A stretch of DNA of 64,000 nt from Hemerocallis citrina (Eukaryota > Streptophyta > Magnoliopsida > Asparagales > Asphodelaceae), in the NCBI GenBank assembly GCA_017893485.1, contig CM030364.1, positions 45,994,754 through 46,058,753 on the forward strand. Reading direction: 5' to 3'. Shown here piece after piece: positions 18,472 through 30,584 of the stretch. Position 1 is the stretch's first letter, and the number at the start of each line of letters is the position of its first letter. The notes below the pieces were generated by a model that had not been told where the DNA came from, did not search any database, and saw nothing but the letters and a program-made list of their open reading frames with translations. The position numbers and the translations under genes are program-made.

Positions 18472-21400
18472 ATGGATAGAAGTTGGATTAGTAAACCACG
18501 ATTATCCAAGGAGTACCGTGATGGTATTAAAGATTTTATTATCTTTGCCAAACGACATTCCCGTGATCCCAACCTAATCCTTTGTCCATGCCTCTGGTGT
18601 ACAAATTGTAATTTGAGGACATGTGACGTAGTACATACACATTTGGTTGTCAACGGTTTTCTTCAAGGGTACACACGGTGGTTTTGTCATGGAGAGAATC
18701 ATACATCAGCTCCTGTTCGTCCGGTTGTATTAGAAAATGAAGATGAGCCCTTAGTGAACGAAGACTTAAGTGTTTCCGATGAGATGCATGCCTTGTTGCA
18801 AGACGCCTTGGGGATTCATAATGTTTCTTTCCACACCAATAATCCAACAACCCAAGTTCATAATGAGTCAACAGAAACATCACACATTGGTGGTGGAGTG
18901 GACGAAGAAATGCCTGACCCCGCCCCTGAAAATAATAAGCAGCAAGAATCCTTCGCTAAGTTGCTTGAAGATGCTAGTACTCCGCTGTACCGCGATTGCA
19001 CCAAATTCTCTAAATTCTCATTCATTGTCAGACTATTTCAGATTAAATGTTTAAACGGGTGGTCTGCTAAGTCCTTCAGTATGCTACTTGAACTATTGAA
19101 TGAAGCATTTCCAGAAATCTGTATTCCAAACTCAGCCTATAAAATCAAAAAATTCCTAAATTCTTTCGATCTAGGGTATGAGAAGATAGCAGCATGTCCA
19201 AATGACTGTATGCTTTTTACGGGAGGTAAGAAAAGTCTGGAGAATTGCGAAGTCTGTGGTTCTTCGAAATGGACAGAAACACCAAATCAAGACGATCAAG
19301 CCAGTGGATCTACTAAGAGAAGTAGGAGAAAGAAGCCTGCCAAAATAATGCATTACTTTCCTCTGATTCCTAGGCTACAAAGATTGTTTATGTCTACGAA
19401 AACTTCTTCTGATATGAAATGGCATGCTGAAGGTCGCACTAATGATGGGATTCTTAGACATCCTGCTGATTCTCAATCTTGGAAAAAATTTGATGAAAGA
19501 TATCCCGATTTTGCAGAAGATCCTCGAAATGTGAGACTTGGACTAGCTAGTGATGTTTTCAACCCTTTTAGGCAAATGAGTAGTACATACAGTATATGGC
19601 CTGTTGTGTTAATACCATACAATTTGCCACCTTGGAAATGCATGAAGCAGTCCTCATTTATTTTGTCCATGATAGTTCCTGGACCGACAGGTCCTGGAAA
19701 TGATATAGATGTGTACCTACAACCGTTAATAGATGAACTTAAGAAATTGTGGGTGGGTGTTCCAACCTATGATGTTGTGGCTAAAGAAACATTTTCTCTT
19801 CGGGTCGGGTTGTCTTGGACAATCAATAATTTTCCAGCATATGCAAATTTATCTGGATATAGCACTAAAGGACGTTATGCATGTCCTTGTTCAAGGTGGT
19901 TGTACAATGGCAGAAAGTTTTGCTATATGGGTCATAGGAGATGGTTGCCTGACACACATATATTTCAGGCAGAGACAGCGACATTTGATGGTACCGACGA
20001 GTGGGAACATGCTCCTAGAGCTTTTTCTGGGTCAGATATTTTGAAGCGGGTAGATGGTCATCAGTTCAAATATGGAAAAGAACCACAAGTCAGCAAAAAG
20101 GGCAAGAAAAGGGCAAGGCCGGAGCAAGGTGAAGAGACCGATCTATGTGGCGAAGATGAGGATCAGAACATGACGAGTTTAGGTGCATGGAAGAAGAAGA
20201 GTATTTTCTTCAAGTTGTCGTATTGGGAATTCAAATTATTGCGACATAATTTAGATGTGATGCATATCGGAAAAATATTGGTGAAAATTGTATAGGAACG
20301 GTTATAGGAGATGACCGGAAGACAAAGGACAATCTCAAGAGCCGACTTGATTTGAAATCAACGGGCATTCGACATGAGTTGTGCCCAGAGGAATTACCGA
20401 ACGGGAAAGTACTCCTACCTCCTGCAATCTATTCAGTGTCAAAATCGGAGTTGGAATTGTTTTGCAAAGTTCTACTGGAACTTAAAGTTCCTGATAGCTA
20501 TTCTTCTAACATAGCAAGATGTGTCAACTTTAAAGAGAAGAGGCTTCAGGGTCTAAAGTCACACGACTACCACGTCCTAATGCAGGATCTCCTTCCTGTG
20601 GCCCTAAGGTCTTCAATGTGTGAGCAAATCACTACCGTCCTGAAAGATCTTTGTAGCATATATAAAGGTATTTGCTCAAGAATGCTTCGTGTTGAAGATA
20701 TTGACCAATTGGAGCAGCGGGCGGCATTGACACTTAGTAAAATGGAGATGATATTTTCGCCATCGTTCTTCACTATAATGATTCACAAGGTAATCCACCT
20801 TGCTGGTGAAGCCAGAATCGGCGGTCCTCTTCACTATCGGTGGATGTACCCCATTGAGAGGTAAAAGAATTCATGCATCTTACAAAACAGAATTTTCAAA
20901 AGCTTATTTCTTTTAATCCCCTACTTCGCTCTAATTCATTAATTATACATGTTCAGGTACTTATACCGGCTCAAGGGTTATGTTAAAAATAGAGCACATC
21001 TTTGACTAGACCAAGGAGAAATCCAAACATTTCCAATCTTGATGGTGCTAAATATCTTTTTGATACTGCTGGCACTACTGTTGGTAAAGTTGATGCATTT
21101 AAGCTAGATAACTTAATGTGGGAACAGGCACATCGATATGTGCTAGACCACCATGCATCAGTGGAACCATTTCGAAAGTAAGTTGCTTTTGAATTTAAAT
21201 CGAATATAGTGAAAACCACAGAGTTCGATATTAACTTACTTTTGTTATTCCTTATTTCAATTGCTTGTATTTTAGCGAATTTGTCAGGGACATCAAACGA
21301 AGGGCTAGACCAAGAAGACTACCACCACGTGAACAAAACAAGTTGATGAATGAAAAATTTCATAAGTAGTTTGAATCTCATGTAGGTGAATTAAGAAAAT

Positions 21401-22138
21401 GCAAGTTAATCTTCATTATATCTACATTATCCATGGTGCTGATACGATTTGCGCAAAATTAATAGGTACATTCTTTGGGTCCTGAAGGTGTCATCTGAAA
21501 TACAAGTACTTGCCAAGGGTCCCTATAAGATGGCCAAAAGATACGGAGGATACATATTCAATGGCTTTAGATTTCGTACTAAAGATCGTGAATGTAATTT
21601 GAAGTCTCAAAATAGTCGAATGGTAGTGACTTCTAAGACTAGAAGTTATGCTTCCAAGTCGGACATGAGGCCGGTAGATGGAGATCTCGACTACTATGGA
21701 GTGCTCACGGATATCATTGAATTGAACTATTTTGGTCATTTTCGTGTTGTCTTATTTCGTGGGGATTGGGCTGAGTTTGATAGGAATTTTGCTAATAACA
21801 TTGATAAGTTAGGTTTCACAGTTGTAAACTTCTCAAAATTGATTAACATCGGTACACACATTAGCCACGAACCATTTGTGTTCCCATCCCAAGTGCAACA
21901 AGTGTTCTACATTGAAGATCCAATCCTGCCAAAATCGTATGTGGCTCTTGAGATGCAACCAAGAGATGTATTCCAACTGGGCGATACTTCAGACGATGAA
22001 GACGGTGAAGCCATGAACAGTTACATTACTTCTGAGTTTCCTATGTTTGATGTAAACACAACCGACGGCGGAATTTGCGGGACTTGGCTCCACAAGGATG
22101 GAGAAGAGGGCGATGTATTGGAAGATGTCGTATTGTAG
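18472..22138 (+). pseudogene. TNP2: CACTA TNP2-type transposase, copy 1
   Basis: The coding start is taken at 18,472 (MDRSWISKPRLSKEYRDGIK), just after a TTTTAATTTCAG acceptor, not at the upstream in-frame ATG (18,289). Domains in order: transposase-associated N-terminal domain with C-P-C-x-x-C motifs; Tnp2 transposase core (KWHAEGRTNDGILRHPADSQ, GLASDVFNPF, YSIWPVVLIPYNLPPW); a DUF4218-type region at 20,352-20,860; an intron to 20,956; broken exons; then a DUF4216-type domain at 21,449-22,138 (DYYGVLTDIIELNYFGHFRV). The frame shifts at an A-run near 20,271, in the conserved HNLDVMHI block. A stop also follows KGYVKNRAHL, and a TAG lies near 21,367. It would cut and join element ends in a live copy. 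Confidence 0.9.
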
Positions 22139-22400
22139 TTTACTTGATTTTCATAGCTCAATATTATATGTCCTGTAATTTTTGTGTCTTAAATCTTGTT
22201 GTAATATCATATCTTGTAATTCCGAACATGTTGTATGTGAATTTAATAATTGGTTTAATTATCTTTCTAATTTCTACTGCTTGGTGTCATTTACATTAAA
22301 CAATGTTTAGTGTCATTTGCATCAAACTATCATTGTAGTTGAATTTGTTACAAATCTCACTTTTTTAATTTTTTGTAATTATGTTGGTTTGTTAATCCTA
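22139..22400. other. Spacer between the two CACTA genes
   Basis: A+T-rich 3' UTR-like sequence after the transposase stop; only short frames. A splice acceptor or promoter for the next gene is likely near its end, but none is clear. Confidence 0.4.
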
Positions 22401-22622
22401 GATAATAGTGGCAGTCAAACAGAGGAGGGGGAGGGTAGCACGCCGCCCACTGTCAAAAAATATCGAGGGCGAACTAAGATGACGGGCATATGGAAACTTA
22501 AGAATGACTAAAGGATTGTGGTGGAGGAAAACGGTGTCGGGCAACCAGTTGGTGATAATGCAAGCAAATTCTCATCCTTTATTGGGGTAATAGCAAGGAA
22601 CCCACGGATAATTTCACTGGTA
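22401..22622 (+). pseudogene. Second CACTA gene exon, Ptta/En/Spm transposase-like
   Basis: The frame reads NSGSQTEEGEGSTPPTVKKY, RGRTKMTGIWKLKND, a TAA at 22,509, then RIVVEENGVGQPVGDNASKF and SSFIGVIARNPRIISL before a strong donor GTAAGT at 22,621. The GRTKM...GQP(V/I)GDN...F...IARNP signature is that of the plant Ptta/En/Spm transposase family (Transposase_24), often the second CACTA gene. One internal stop interrupts it. The next exon is not adjacent: a 6.4-kb intron-like stretch filled with repeats follows, and a short acidic exon is possible at 29,082. Confidence 0.7.
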
Positions 22623-22717
22623 AGTCTTTAAATTGATAATTTTGAAGATATTATAATTTTGAATGCATGAAAGACATGTATTAGTGTTTGTGAGTCTGCA
22701 TTGTGGCTATCGTTTAT

Positions 22718-23765
22718 GTTCCTTAATTGAGCTGTGATTAGAAAGAAAGGGCTCGAGTGGAGATCTAGAAACCCATATAGAGACATCTCGTTTATTATAA
22801 TCTATAATTATTGTTGGACCAACCCCCTCTTGCTGTGTGCGTGTGTTGAAGAGAAAGAAGGGATGAGAAAGAGTTGAGGAAAATGCCTCTATGTTAGCCT
22901 GGTGTATCCTCATTCTCTACCATTCCTCTTTCTGGCTCCATTTATGGCATCTATATTAAATTGGTTTCCTTCCACAATGACAGTTCCGTAAAAGTACACT
23001 TGGTATGAGCCCTATTCTTATTGTTCTTCAATAAAATTGGAAATTTTGGTGATCCAACTAGTGATCATAGCTGCACCCCACCGCATACTCACAAATACTA
23101 ATACGTGTCGTTCATGCATTCTATGACCAACCCCACTTTGGCATATAGCATGCTTTGATGACATTCTATGACCTGCACACATGTTTGTTCCGCCCAATTC
23201 TTGTACAGATTTGGAGGATTTTGGTATACAGCTAGCATCCTTAGTTGACAGTGAACCCATTTTGATAAAAAATCATGCTAAGATGACAATCAGATGCATG
23301 AATTCAGCTTCTTTAACAGTAAAAGAAAATGAAAATTTGCAGTATCTAAGCATATATGTTTCTAGATCCAGGATCACAAATTTTGATTGGGCTGTGATTG
23401 GATTTTTTAGTGACTATCAACAAGTGTTATTAATTGGGCTGTGATTAGAAAGAGAGGGCTCGAGTGGAGATCTGGAAATCCATATAGAGACATCTCGTTC
23501 ATAATAATTTATTATTATTGTTGTTCTTATCACTCTTGCTGTTGTTGCTGATGTCTCTTTATGTGCGTTTGCTGAAGAGAAAGCAGGGATGAGAGAGAGA
23601 TGAGGAAAATGCCGCTATGTTAGCCTGGTGTATCCTCATTCTCTACCATTCCTCTTTCTGGCTTCTATATTTGGTTTCCTTCCACGATGACAGGTCCTTA
23701 AAACTACACTTGATATGAGCCCTATTCTTATTTTTCTTCAATAAAAATGGGAGTTTTGGTTATCC
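22718..23765. repeat. About 330-bp repeat, two copies, with one inverted 244-bp unit between
   Basis: A segment beginning GCTGTGATTAGAAAGA and containing GGCTCGAGTGGAGATCT, CATATAGAGACATCTCG and GGAAAATGCC(T/G)CTATGTTAGCC occurs at about 22,730-23,040 and 23,435-23,765, and again at 28,675-29,050. Between the first two lies a single 244-bp unit in reverse orientation (about 23,180-23,350, AATTCTTGTACAGATTTGG). Confidence 0.85.
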
Positions 23766-23892
23766 AACAAACATGTACCCGCATACTACCAAATGGCATT
23801 TTCTTTAGAAAGTCGGACTCCGAAGAATCGATCTATGACTAGAATCTCCATTCAAAGCCCAATCAAAATTTGTCATCCTGGATCTAAATCTT

Positions 23893-26800
23893 TTTTGAGC
23901 CACAAACATCATGATTTAGTTGTGATGAAGAAATAATAGAGAAACATATATGCTTAGATACTGGAAATTTTCATTTTCTTTTACTATTAAAGAAGCTGAG
24001 TTCATGCATCTGATTGCCTTCTTAGCATGATTTTTTTACCAAAATGGGTTCACTGTCAACTAAGGATGCTATATGTATACAAAAATCCTCCAAATCTGTA
24101 CAAGAATTGGGCTGAACAAACCGTGTGCAGCCTTATTTTGGAGCCACAAATATCAATGGTTTAGTTGGGATGAAGAATTAATAGACAAACACATATGCTT
24201 AGATACTGGAAATTTTCATTTCCTTTTGCTGTTAAAGAAACTGATCGCATGCATCTGATTGTCATCCTAACATGATCTTTTTACCAAAATGGGTTGACTG
24301 TCAACTAAGGATGCTGGCTGTATACCAAAATCCTCCAAATCTGTACAAGAATTGGGCAGAACAAACCTTGTGCAGCCTTATTTTGGAGCCACAAACATCA
24401 ATGGTTTAGTTGGGATGAAGAATTAATAGACAAACATATATGCTTAGATACTGGAAATTTTCATTTCCTTTTACTGTTAAAGAAACTGATCGCATGCATC
24501 TGATTGTCATCGTAGTATGATTTTTTTACCAAAATGGGTTGACTGTCAACTAAGGATGCTGGCTGTATACCAAAATCCTCCAAATCTGCACAAGAATTGG
24601 GCTGAACAAACCTTGTGCAGGTTTATTTTGGAGCCACAAACATCATGATTTAGTTGGGATGAAGAATTAATAGAGAAACATATATGCTTAGATACTGGAA
24701 ATTTTCATTTTCTTTTACTGTTAAAGAAACTGAATTCATGCATCTGATTGTCATCTTAGCAAGATTTTTTTACCAAAATGGGTTCACTGTCAACTAAGGA
24801 TGCTGTATGTATACCAAAATCATCCAAAACTGTGTAAGAATTGGGCTGAACAAACCTTGTGCAGGTTTCTTTTGGAGCCACAAACATCATGATTTAGTTG
24901 GGATGAAGATTTAATGGAGAAATATATATGCTTAGATACTGGAAATTTTCATTTTCTTTTACTGTTAAAGAAGCTAAATTCCTGCATCTGATTGTCATCT
25001 TAGCATGATTTTTTAACCAAAATGGGTTAACTGTCAACTAAGGATGCTGGCTGTATACCAAAATCCTCCAAATCTGTACAAGAATTGGGCTGAACAAACC
25101 TTATGCACGTTTATTTTGGAGCCACAAATATCATGATTTAGTTGGGATGAAGAAATAATAGAGAAACATATATGCTTAGATACTGGAAATTTTCATTTTC
25201 TTTTACTGTTAAAGAAGCCGAGTTCATGCATCTGATTGCCTTCTTAGCATGATTTTTTAACCAAAATGGGTTAACTGTCAACTAAAGATTCCGTATGTAT
25301 ACCAAAATCCTCCAAATCTGTACAAGAATTGGGCGGAACAAACCTTGTGCAGGTATATTTTGGAGCCACAAACATCATGATTTAGTTGGGATGAAGAATT
25401 AATAGAGAAACATATATGCTTAGATACTGGAAATTTTCATTTTCTTTTACTGTTAAAGAAACTGAATTCATTCATCTTATTGTCATCTTAGCATGATTTT
25501 TTTACCAAAATTGGTTCACTTTCAACTAAGGATGCTGTATGTATACCAAAATTCTCCGAAACTATACAAGAATTGGGCTGAACAAACCTTGTGCAGGTTT
25601 CTTTTGGAGCCACAAACATCATGATTTAGTTGGGATGAAGAAATAATAGACAAACATATATGCTTAGATACTGGAAATTTTCATTTTCTTTTACTGTTAA
25701 AGAAGCTAAGTTCATGCATCTGATTGCCATCTTAGCATGATTTTTTTACCAAAATGGGTTCACTGTCAACTAAGGATGCTGTATGTATACCAAATTCCTC
25801 CAAATCTGTACAAGAATTGGGCGGAACAAACCTTGTGCAGCCTTATTTTGGAGCCACAAACATCAATGGTTTAGTTGGGATGAAGAATTAATAGACAAAC
25901 ATATATGCTTAGATACTGGAAATTTTCATTTTCGTTTACAGTTAAAGAAACTGAATTCATGCATCTGATTACCATCTTAGCATGATTTTTTTACCAAAAT
26001 GGGCTCACTGTCAACTAAGGATGTTGTATGTATACCAAAATTCTCCAAAACTGTACAAGAATTGGGCTGAACAAACCTTGTGCAGGTTTCTTTTGGAGCC
26101 ACAAACATCATGGTTTAGTTAGGATGAAGAATTAATGGAGAAACATAATTGCTTAGATACTGGAAATTTTCATTTTCATTTACTGTCAAAGATGCTGAAT
26201 TCATGCATCTGATTGCCATCTTAGCATGATTTTTTTACCAAAATGGGTTAACTGTCAACTAAGGATGCTGTATGTACACCAAAATCTTCCAAAACTGTAC
26301 AAGAATTGGGCTGAACAAACCTTGTGCAGGTTTATTATGGAGCCACAAACATCATGATTTTGTTGGGATGAAGAATTAATAGAGAAACATATATGTTTAG
26401 ATACTGGAAATTTTCATTTTCTTTAACTGTTAAAGAAACTGATCGCATGCATCTGATTGTCATCTTGGCATGATTTTTTTTACCAAAATGGGTTCACTGT
26501 CAACTAAGGATGCTGTATGTATACCAAAATCCTCCAAATCTGTACAAGAATTGGGCTGAACAAACCTTGTGCAGGTTTCTTTTGGAGCCACAAACATCAT
26601 GGTTTAGTTGGGATGAAGAATTAATGGAGAAACATATATGCTTAGTTACTGAAAATTTTCATTTTCTTTTACTGTTAAAGAAGCTGAATTCATGCATCTG
26701 ATTGTCATCTTAGCATGATTTTTTAACCAAAATGGGTAAACTGTCAACTAAGGATGCTGGCTGTATACCAAAATCATCCAAATCTGTACAAGAATTGGGC

Positions 26801-28645
26801 TGAACAAACCTTGTGCAGGTTTATTTTGGAGCCACAAACATCATGATTTAGTTGGGATGAAGAAATAATAGAGAAACATATATGCTTAGATACTGGAATT
26901 TTTCATTTTCTTTTACTATTAAAGAAGCTGAGTTCATGCATCTGATTGCCTTGTTAGCATGATTTTTTAACCAAAATGGGTTAACTATCAACTAAGGTTG
27001 CTGTATGTATACCAAAATCCTCCAAATCTGTACAAGAATTGGGTGGAACAAACCTTGTGCATGTTTATTTTGGAGCCACAAACATCATGATTTAGTTGGG
27101 ATGAAGAATTAATAGAGAAACATATATGCTTAGATACTTGAATTTTTCATTTTTTTTTACTGTTAAAGAAACTGAATTCATGCGTCTGATTGTCATCTTA
27201 GCATGATTTTTTTACCAAAATGGTTTCACTGTCAGCTGTATGTATACCAAAATCCTCCAAAACTGTACAAGAATTGGGCTAAACAAACCTTGTGCAGGTT
27301 TCTTTTGGAGCCACAAACATCATGATTTAGTTAGGATGAAGAAATAATAGAGAAACATATATGCTTAGATACTGGAAATTTTCATTTTCTTTTACTGTTA
27401 AAGAAGCTGAGTTCATGCATCTGATTGCCATCTTAGCATGATTTTTTTACCAAAATGGGTTCACTGCCAACTAAGGATGCTGTATGTATACCAAAATCCT
27501 CCAAATCTGTACAAGAACTGGGCGGAACAAACCTTGTGCAGCCTTATTTTGGAGCCACAAATATCAATGGTTTAGTTGGGATGAAGAATTAATAGACAAA
27601 CATATATGCTTAGATACTGGAAATTTTCTTTTTCTTTTACTGTTAAAGAAACTGAATTCATGCATCTGATTGCCATCTTAGCATGATTTTTTTACCAAAA
27701 TGGGTTCACTGTCAACTAAGGATGCTGTATGTATACCAAAATCCTACAAAACTGTACAAGAATTTGGCTGAACAAACCTTGTGCAGGTTTCTTTTGGAGC
27801 CACAAACATCATGGTTTAGTTGGGATGAAGAATTAATGGAGAAACATATATGCTTAGATACTGGAAACTTTCATTTTCTTTTACTATCAAAGATGCTGTA
27901 TTCATGCATCTGATTGGCATCTTAGCATGATTTTTTTACCAAAATGGGTTAACTGTCAACTAAGGATGCTGTATGTATACCAAAATCCTCCAAAACTGTA
28001 CAAGAATTGGGCTGAACAAACCTTGTGCAGGTTTATTTTGGACACAAACATCATGATTTAGTTGGGATGAAGAATTAATAGAGAAACATATATGCTTAGA
28101 TACTGAAAATTTTCATTTTCTTTTACTGTTAAAGAAACTGATCGCATGCATCTGATTGGCATCTTAGCATGATTTTTTTTACCAAAATGAGTTAACTGTC
28201 AACTAAGGATGTTGTATGTATACTAAAATCCTCCAAATCTATACAAGAATTGAGCTGAACAAACCTTGTGCAGGTTTCTTTTGGAGCCACAAACATCATG
28301 GTTTAGTTGGGATGAAGAATTAATGGAGAAACATATATGCTTAGATACTGGAAATTTTCATTTTCTTTTACTGTTAAAGAAGCTGAATTCATGCATCTGA
28401 TTGTCATCTTAGCATGATTTTTTAACCAAAATGGGTTAACTGTAAACTAAGGATGCTGGCTGTATACCCAAATCCTCCAAATCTGTACAAGAATTGGGCT
28501 GAACAAACCTTGTGCAGGTTTATTTTGGAGCCACAAACATCATGTTTTAGTTGGGATGAAGAATTAATAGACAAACATATATGCTTAGATACTGGATATT
28601 TTCATTTTCTTTTACTGTTAAAGAAGCTGAATTCATGCATCTGAA
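23893..28645 (+). repeat. 244-bp tandem repeat, 3' block of CACTA copy 1
   Basis: About 20 direct copies of the same unit as in the 5' block, with (A)TGCATCTGAT recurring about every 244 bp from 24,003 to 28,637. Sub-variants alternate, for example GGTTTATTTTGG against GGTTTCTTTTGG and CCTTATTTTGG. Short deletions occur at about 27,230 and 28,040. It lies wholly within the presumed intron between 22,622 and 29,081. Confidence 0.95.
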
Positions 28646-28674
28646 GATTTAAGATTTAGGATGGCAAATTTTGA

Positions 28675-29050
28675 TTGGGCTGTGATTGGATTGTTTAGTG
28701 GTTGTCGTCTATGTTCTTAATTGGGCTGTGATTAGAAAGAGATGGCTCGAGTGGAGATCTGGAAACCCATATAGAGACATCTCGTTTATAATAATTTTTT
28801 ATTATTGTTGTTCTTGTCGCTCTTGCTGTTGTTGCTGATGTCTCTTTGTGTGCGTGTGCTGAAGGGAAAGAAGGGATGAGAGAGAGATGAGGAAAATGCC
28901 GCTATGTTAGCCAGGTGTATCCTCATTCTCTACCATTCTTTGTTTCCATTTCTAGCTTCTATATTTGGTTTCCTTCCACGATGACAGTTCCTTAAAACTA
29001 CACTTAATATGAGCCCCTTCTTATTTTTCTTATTTTTCTTATATTTGGTT
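28675..29050. repeat. Third copy of the 330-bp bracket repeat
   Basis: The same GCTGTGATTAGAAAGAGATG through GAAAATGCCGCTATGTTAGC block as at 22,730 and 23,435, closing the repeat array on its right. The array is therefore bracketed by copies of one sequence in the same orientation. Confidence 0.85.
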
Positions 29051-29081
29051 TCCTGTTGAACTAAATTTTTTTTTTCATAGA

Positions 29082-29464
29082 GCGGTCACTCAGATGAAGG
29101 AAATTCTGATGATCAGCACTGAAGCTACTCGAGGGGTATGGATCTGTGGTCAGCCTACTCTAGTTGTTGTTGTTATGTTGTCCTTGTTGTTGTTATATTC
29201 TGGATTGTTGTTTTAAGTAATTGTTGAGATATTTGGGATGTTAATTACTGTATTTGTTAATTATGACACTGTGTTAATTATGCGGTGAATTTGGACGATT
29301 AATGGACTATGTGTGAAACTTTATTATCTTAATTAATTCTTGTGTTTGGTTGTGATTTGCGCATTAATATGCCTGAAATTGGTTGAATCAGTTGTGAATT
29401 AGTTTACAGGTTCTTTAAATGAAATTGTGAATTGAAATCGAATGAAAAGTTGGAGTAGGAAAAA
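29082..29464 (+). other. Possible last exon of second CACTA gene, then spacer
   Basis: A textbook acceptor, a T-run followed by CATAG, precedes an open stretch reading SGHSDEGNSDDQH and a stop, an acidic C-terminal tail. The rest to 29,464 is A+T-rich with no gene. Confidence 0.35.
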
Positions 29465-30055
29465 CCAACGGGCATACACCGGCGTTTCATAGAACGCCGG
29501 TGTATCTAATCGTTTAGTTGAAAATTTCGTTAGGGGGGGCGTTTCCACGCACGCCGGTGTACCCATATATCTATAGCGGCGCGTCAGAAAACGCCGGTGA
29601 ATATTTATATACCGGCGTTTCCACGCACGCCGGTGTACCCATATATCTATAGCGGCGCGTCAGAAAACGCCGGTGAATATCTATATACCGGCGTTTTATA
29701 ACACGCCGGTGATTGTAATTAGGGAAATAAGGGCGCTCAGAAACAAGCATACACCGGCGTTCAATGACCGCCGGTAAATATTGGACATACACCGGCATTT
29801 CTACAAACGCCAGTGAAAGATATATACCGGCGGTATGTGACCGCCGGTGAATGTATATTGGGGAAAGAACGACATTCAGAAATTCGCATATACCAGCGTT
29901 TGTCTGGCCGCCGGTGTATTTTCAAGATATACCGGCGTCCAGAAGAAACGCCGGTGAATGCACCTATCTTTCCACGACGCTCGATTCGGCGATATTTGTA
30001 CCGGCATTTTTATAAACGCAGGTGTAGGGCTAAAAACGCGCCGGCGAATAACTTC
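29465..30055. repeat. CACTA right subterminal hairpin repeats
   Basis: At least eight inverted pairs such as ACACCGGCGTTTC...GAACGCCGGTGTA and TATACCGGCG...CGCCGGTGAA. A 77-bp block (GCGTTTCCACGCACGCCGGT with CTATAGCGGCGCGTCAGAAA) is directly duplicated at 29,540-29,690. Same motif as in the left subterminal region, so it is probably the protein-binding and end-recognition region. Confidence 0.75.
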
Positions 30056-30067
30056 TGTGTTGTAGTG

Positions 30068-30293
30068 AAATATGTAAAATCAAATCATTTGAAATTTATT
30101 TGCCCATCCATCATGTGACTATAAAAAAAAATAATTTTCAGCCATACAATTTTGTAATACTTCAAAGGATGGACAAATGAATTTAAAATGATTTGATTTT
30201 ACATATTTAGACTAATTTCGGATCGTCGATATGAAGGTGGAAAGGCCAAGTGCACACGCCGTGTGCACCATAGGTGGTGCACAACGGAAGACT
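30068..30293. mobile_element. MITE-B, right part, unit 1
   Basis: Begins with the AAA target duplicate and TATGTAAAATCAAATCATTT, has an internal inverted repeat of that stretch (30,165-30,205), then TAGACTAATTTCGGATCGTC and GTGCACAACGGAAGACTTCC. Complementary to the left arm at 15,811-15,924. Confidence 0.75.
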
Positions 30294-30294
30294 T

Positions 30295-30298
<4 letters not shown>

Positions 30299-30350
<52 letters not shown>
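30299..30350. repeat. (TA)n microsatellite
   Basis: Pure TA run between MITE-B and MITE-A; a second TA run follows MITE-A at 30,523-30,560 and a third lies at 30,967-30,999. Lengths differ from unit 2. Confidence 0.95.
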
Positions 30351-30352
<2 letters not shown>

Positions 30353-30519
30353 GTAAAATGGATATGAGCAACTTGCTCATTTAGTAAATGAGCAATTGAT
30401 TATGTGGCATACATGTGCTACATTGGACAACTAACCATTTTAAAGATTTTCAAATCACATGTATGCCACATCATCAATTGCTTATTCACTAAATGAGCAA
30501 GTTGCTCATATCCCTTTTT

Positions 30520-30522
<3 letters not shown>
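30351..30522. mobile_element. MITE-A, right copy of unit 1
   Basis: 172 bp with the same ends as the copy at 15,183 (GGGTAAAATGGATATGAGC and ATATCCCTTTTTCCC), flanked by TA runs on both sides. It differs from the left copy by scattered substitutions, so it is an independent insertion and not part of a local duplication. Confidence 0.8.

Positions 30523-30560
<38 letters not shown>

Positions 30561-30584
<24 letters not shown>

Larger units (their letters stand above)
15925..30067 (+). mobile_element. CACTA (En/Spm) DNA transposon, copy 1, 14,143 bp
   Basis: The ends are CACTACAACACA at 15,925 and its exact complement TGTGTTGTAGTG ending at 30,067. Both sides are flanked by AAA, the 3-bp target duplication expected for CACTA elements. 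Inside are subterminal CCGGCG hairpins at both ends, a CT-rich leader, two blocks of a 244-bp repeat, a TNP2-type transposase gene and a second transposase-like gene. It is structurally complete, but the transposase frame carries a shift and stops. It inserted into MITE-B. Confidence 0.95.

Noticed and set aside
29571..30118. ORFs in the right subterminal region of the CACTA element
   Set aside because: They are made of CCGGCG hairpin repeats, with no family resemblance.
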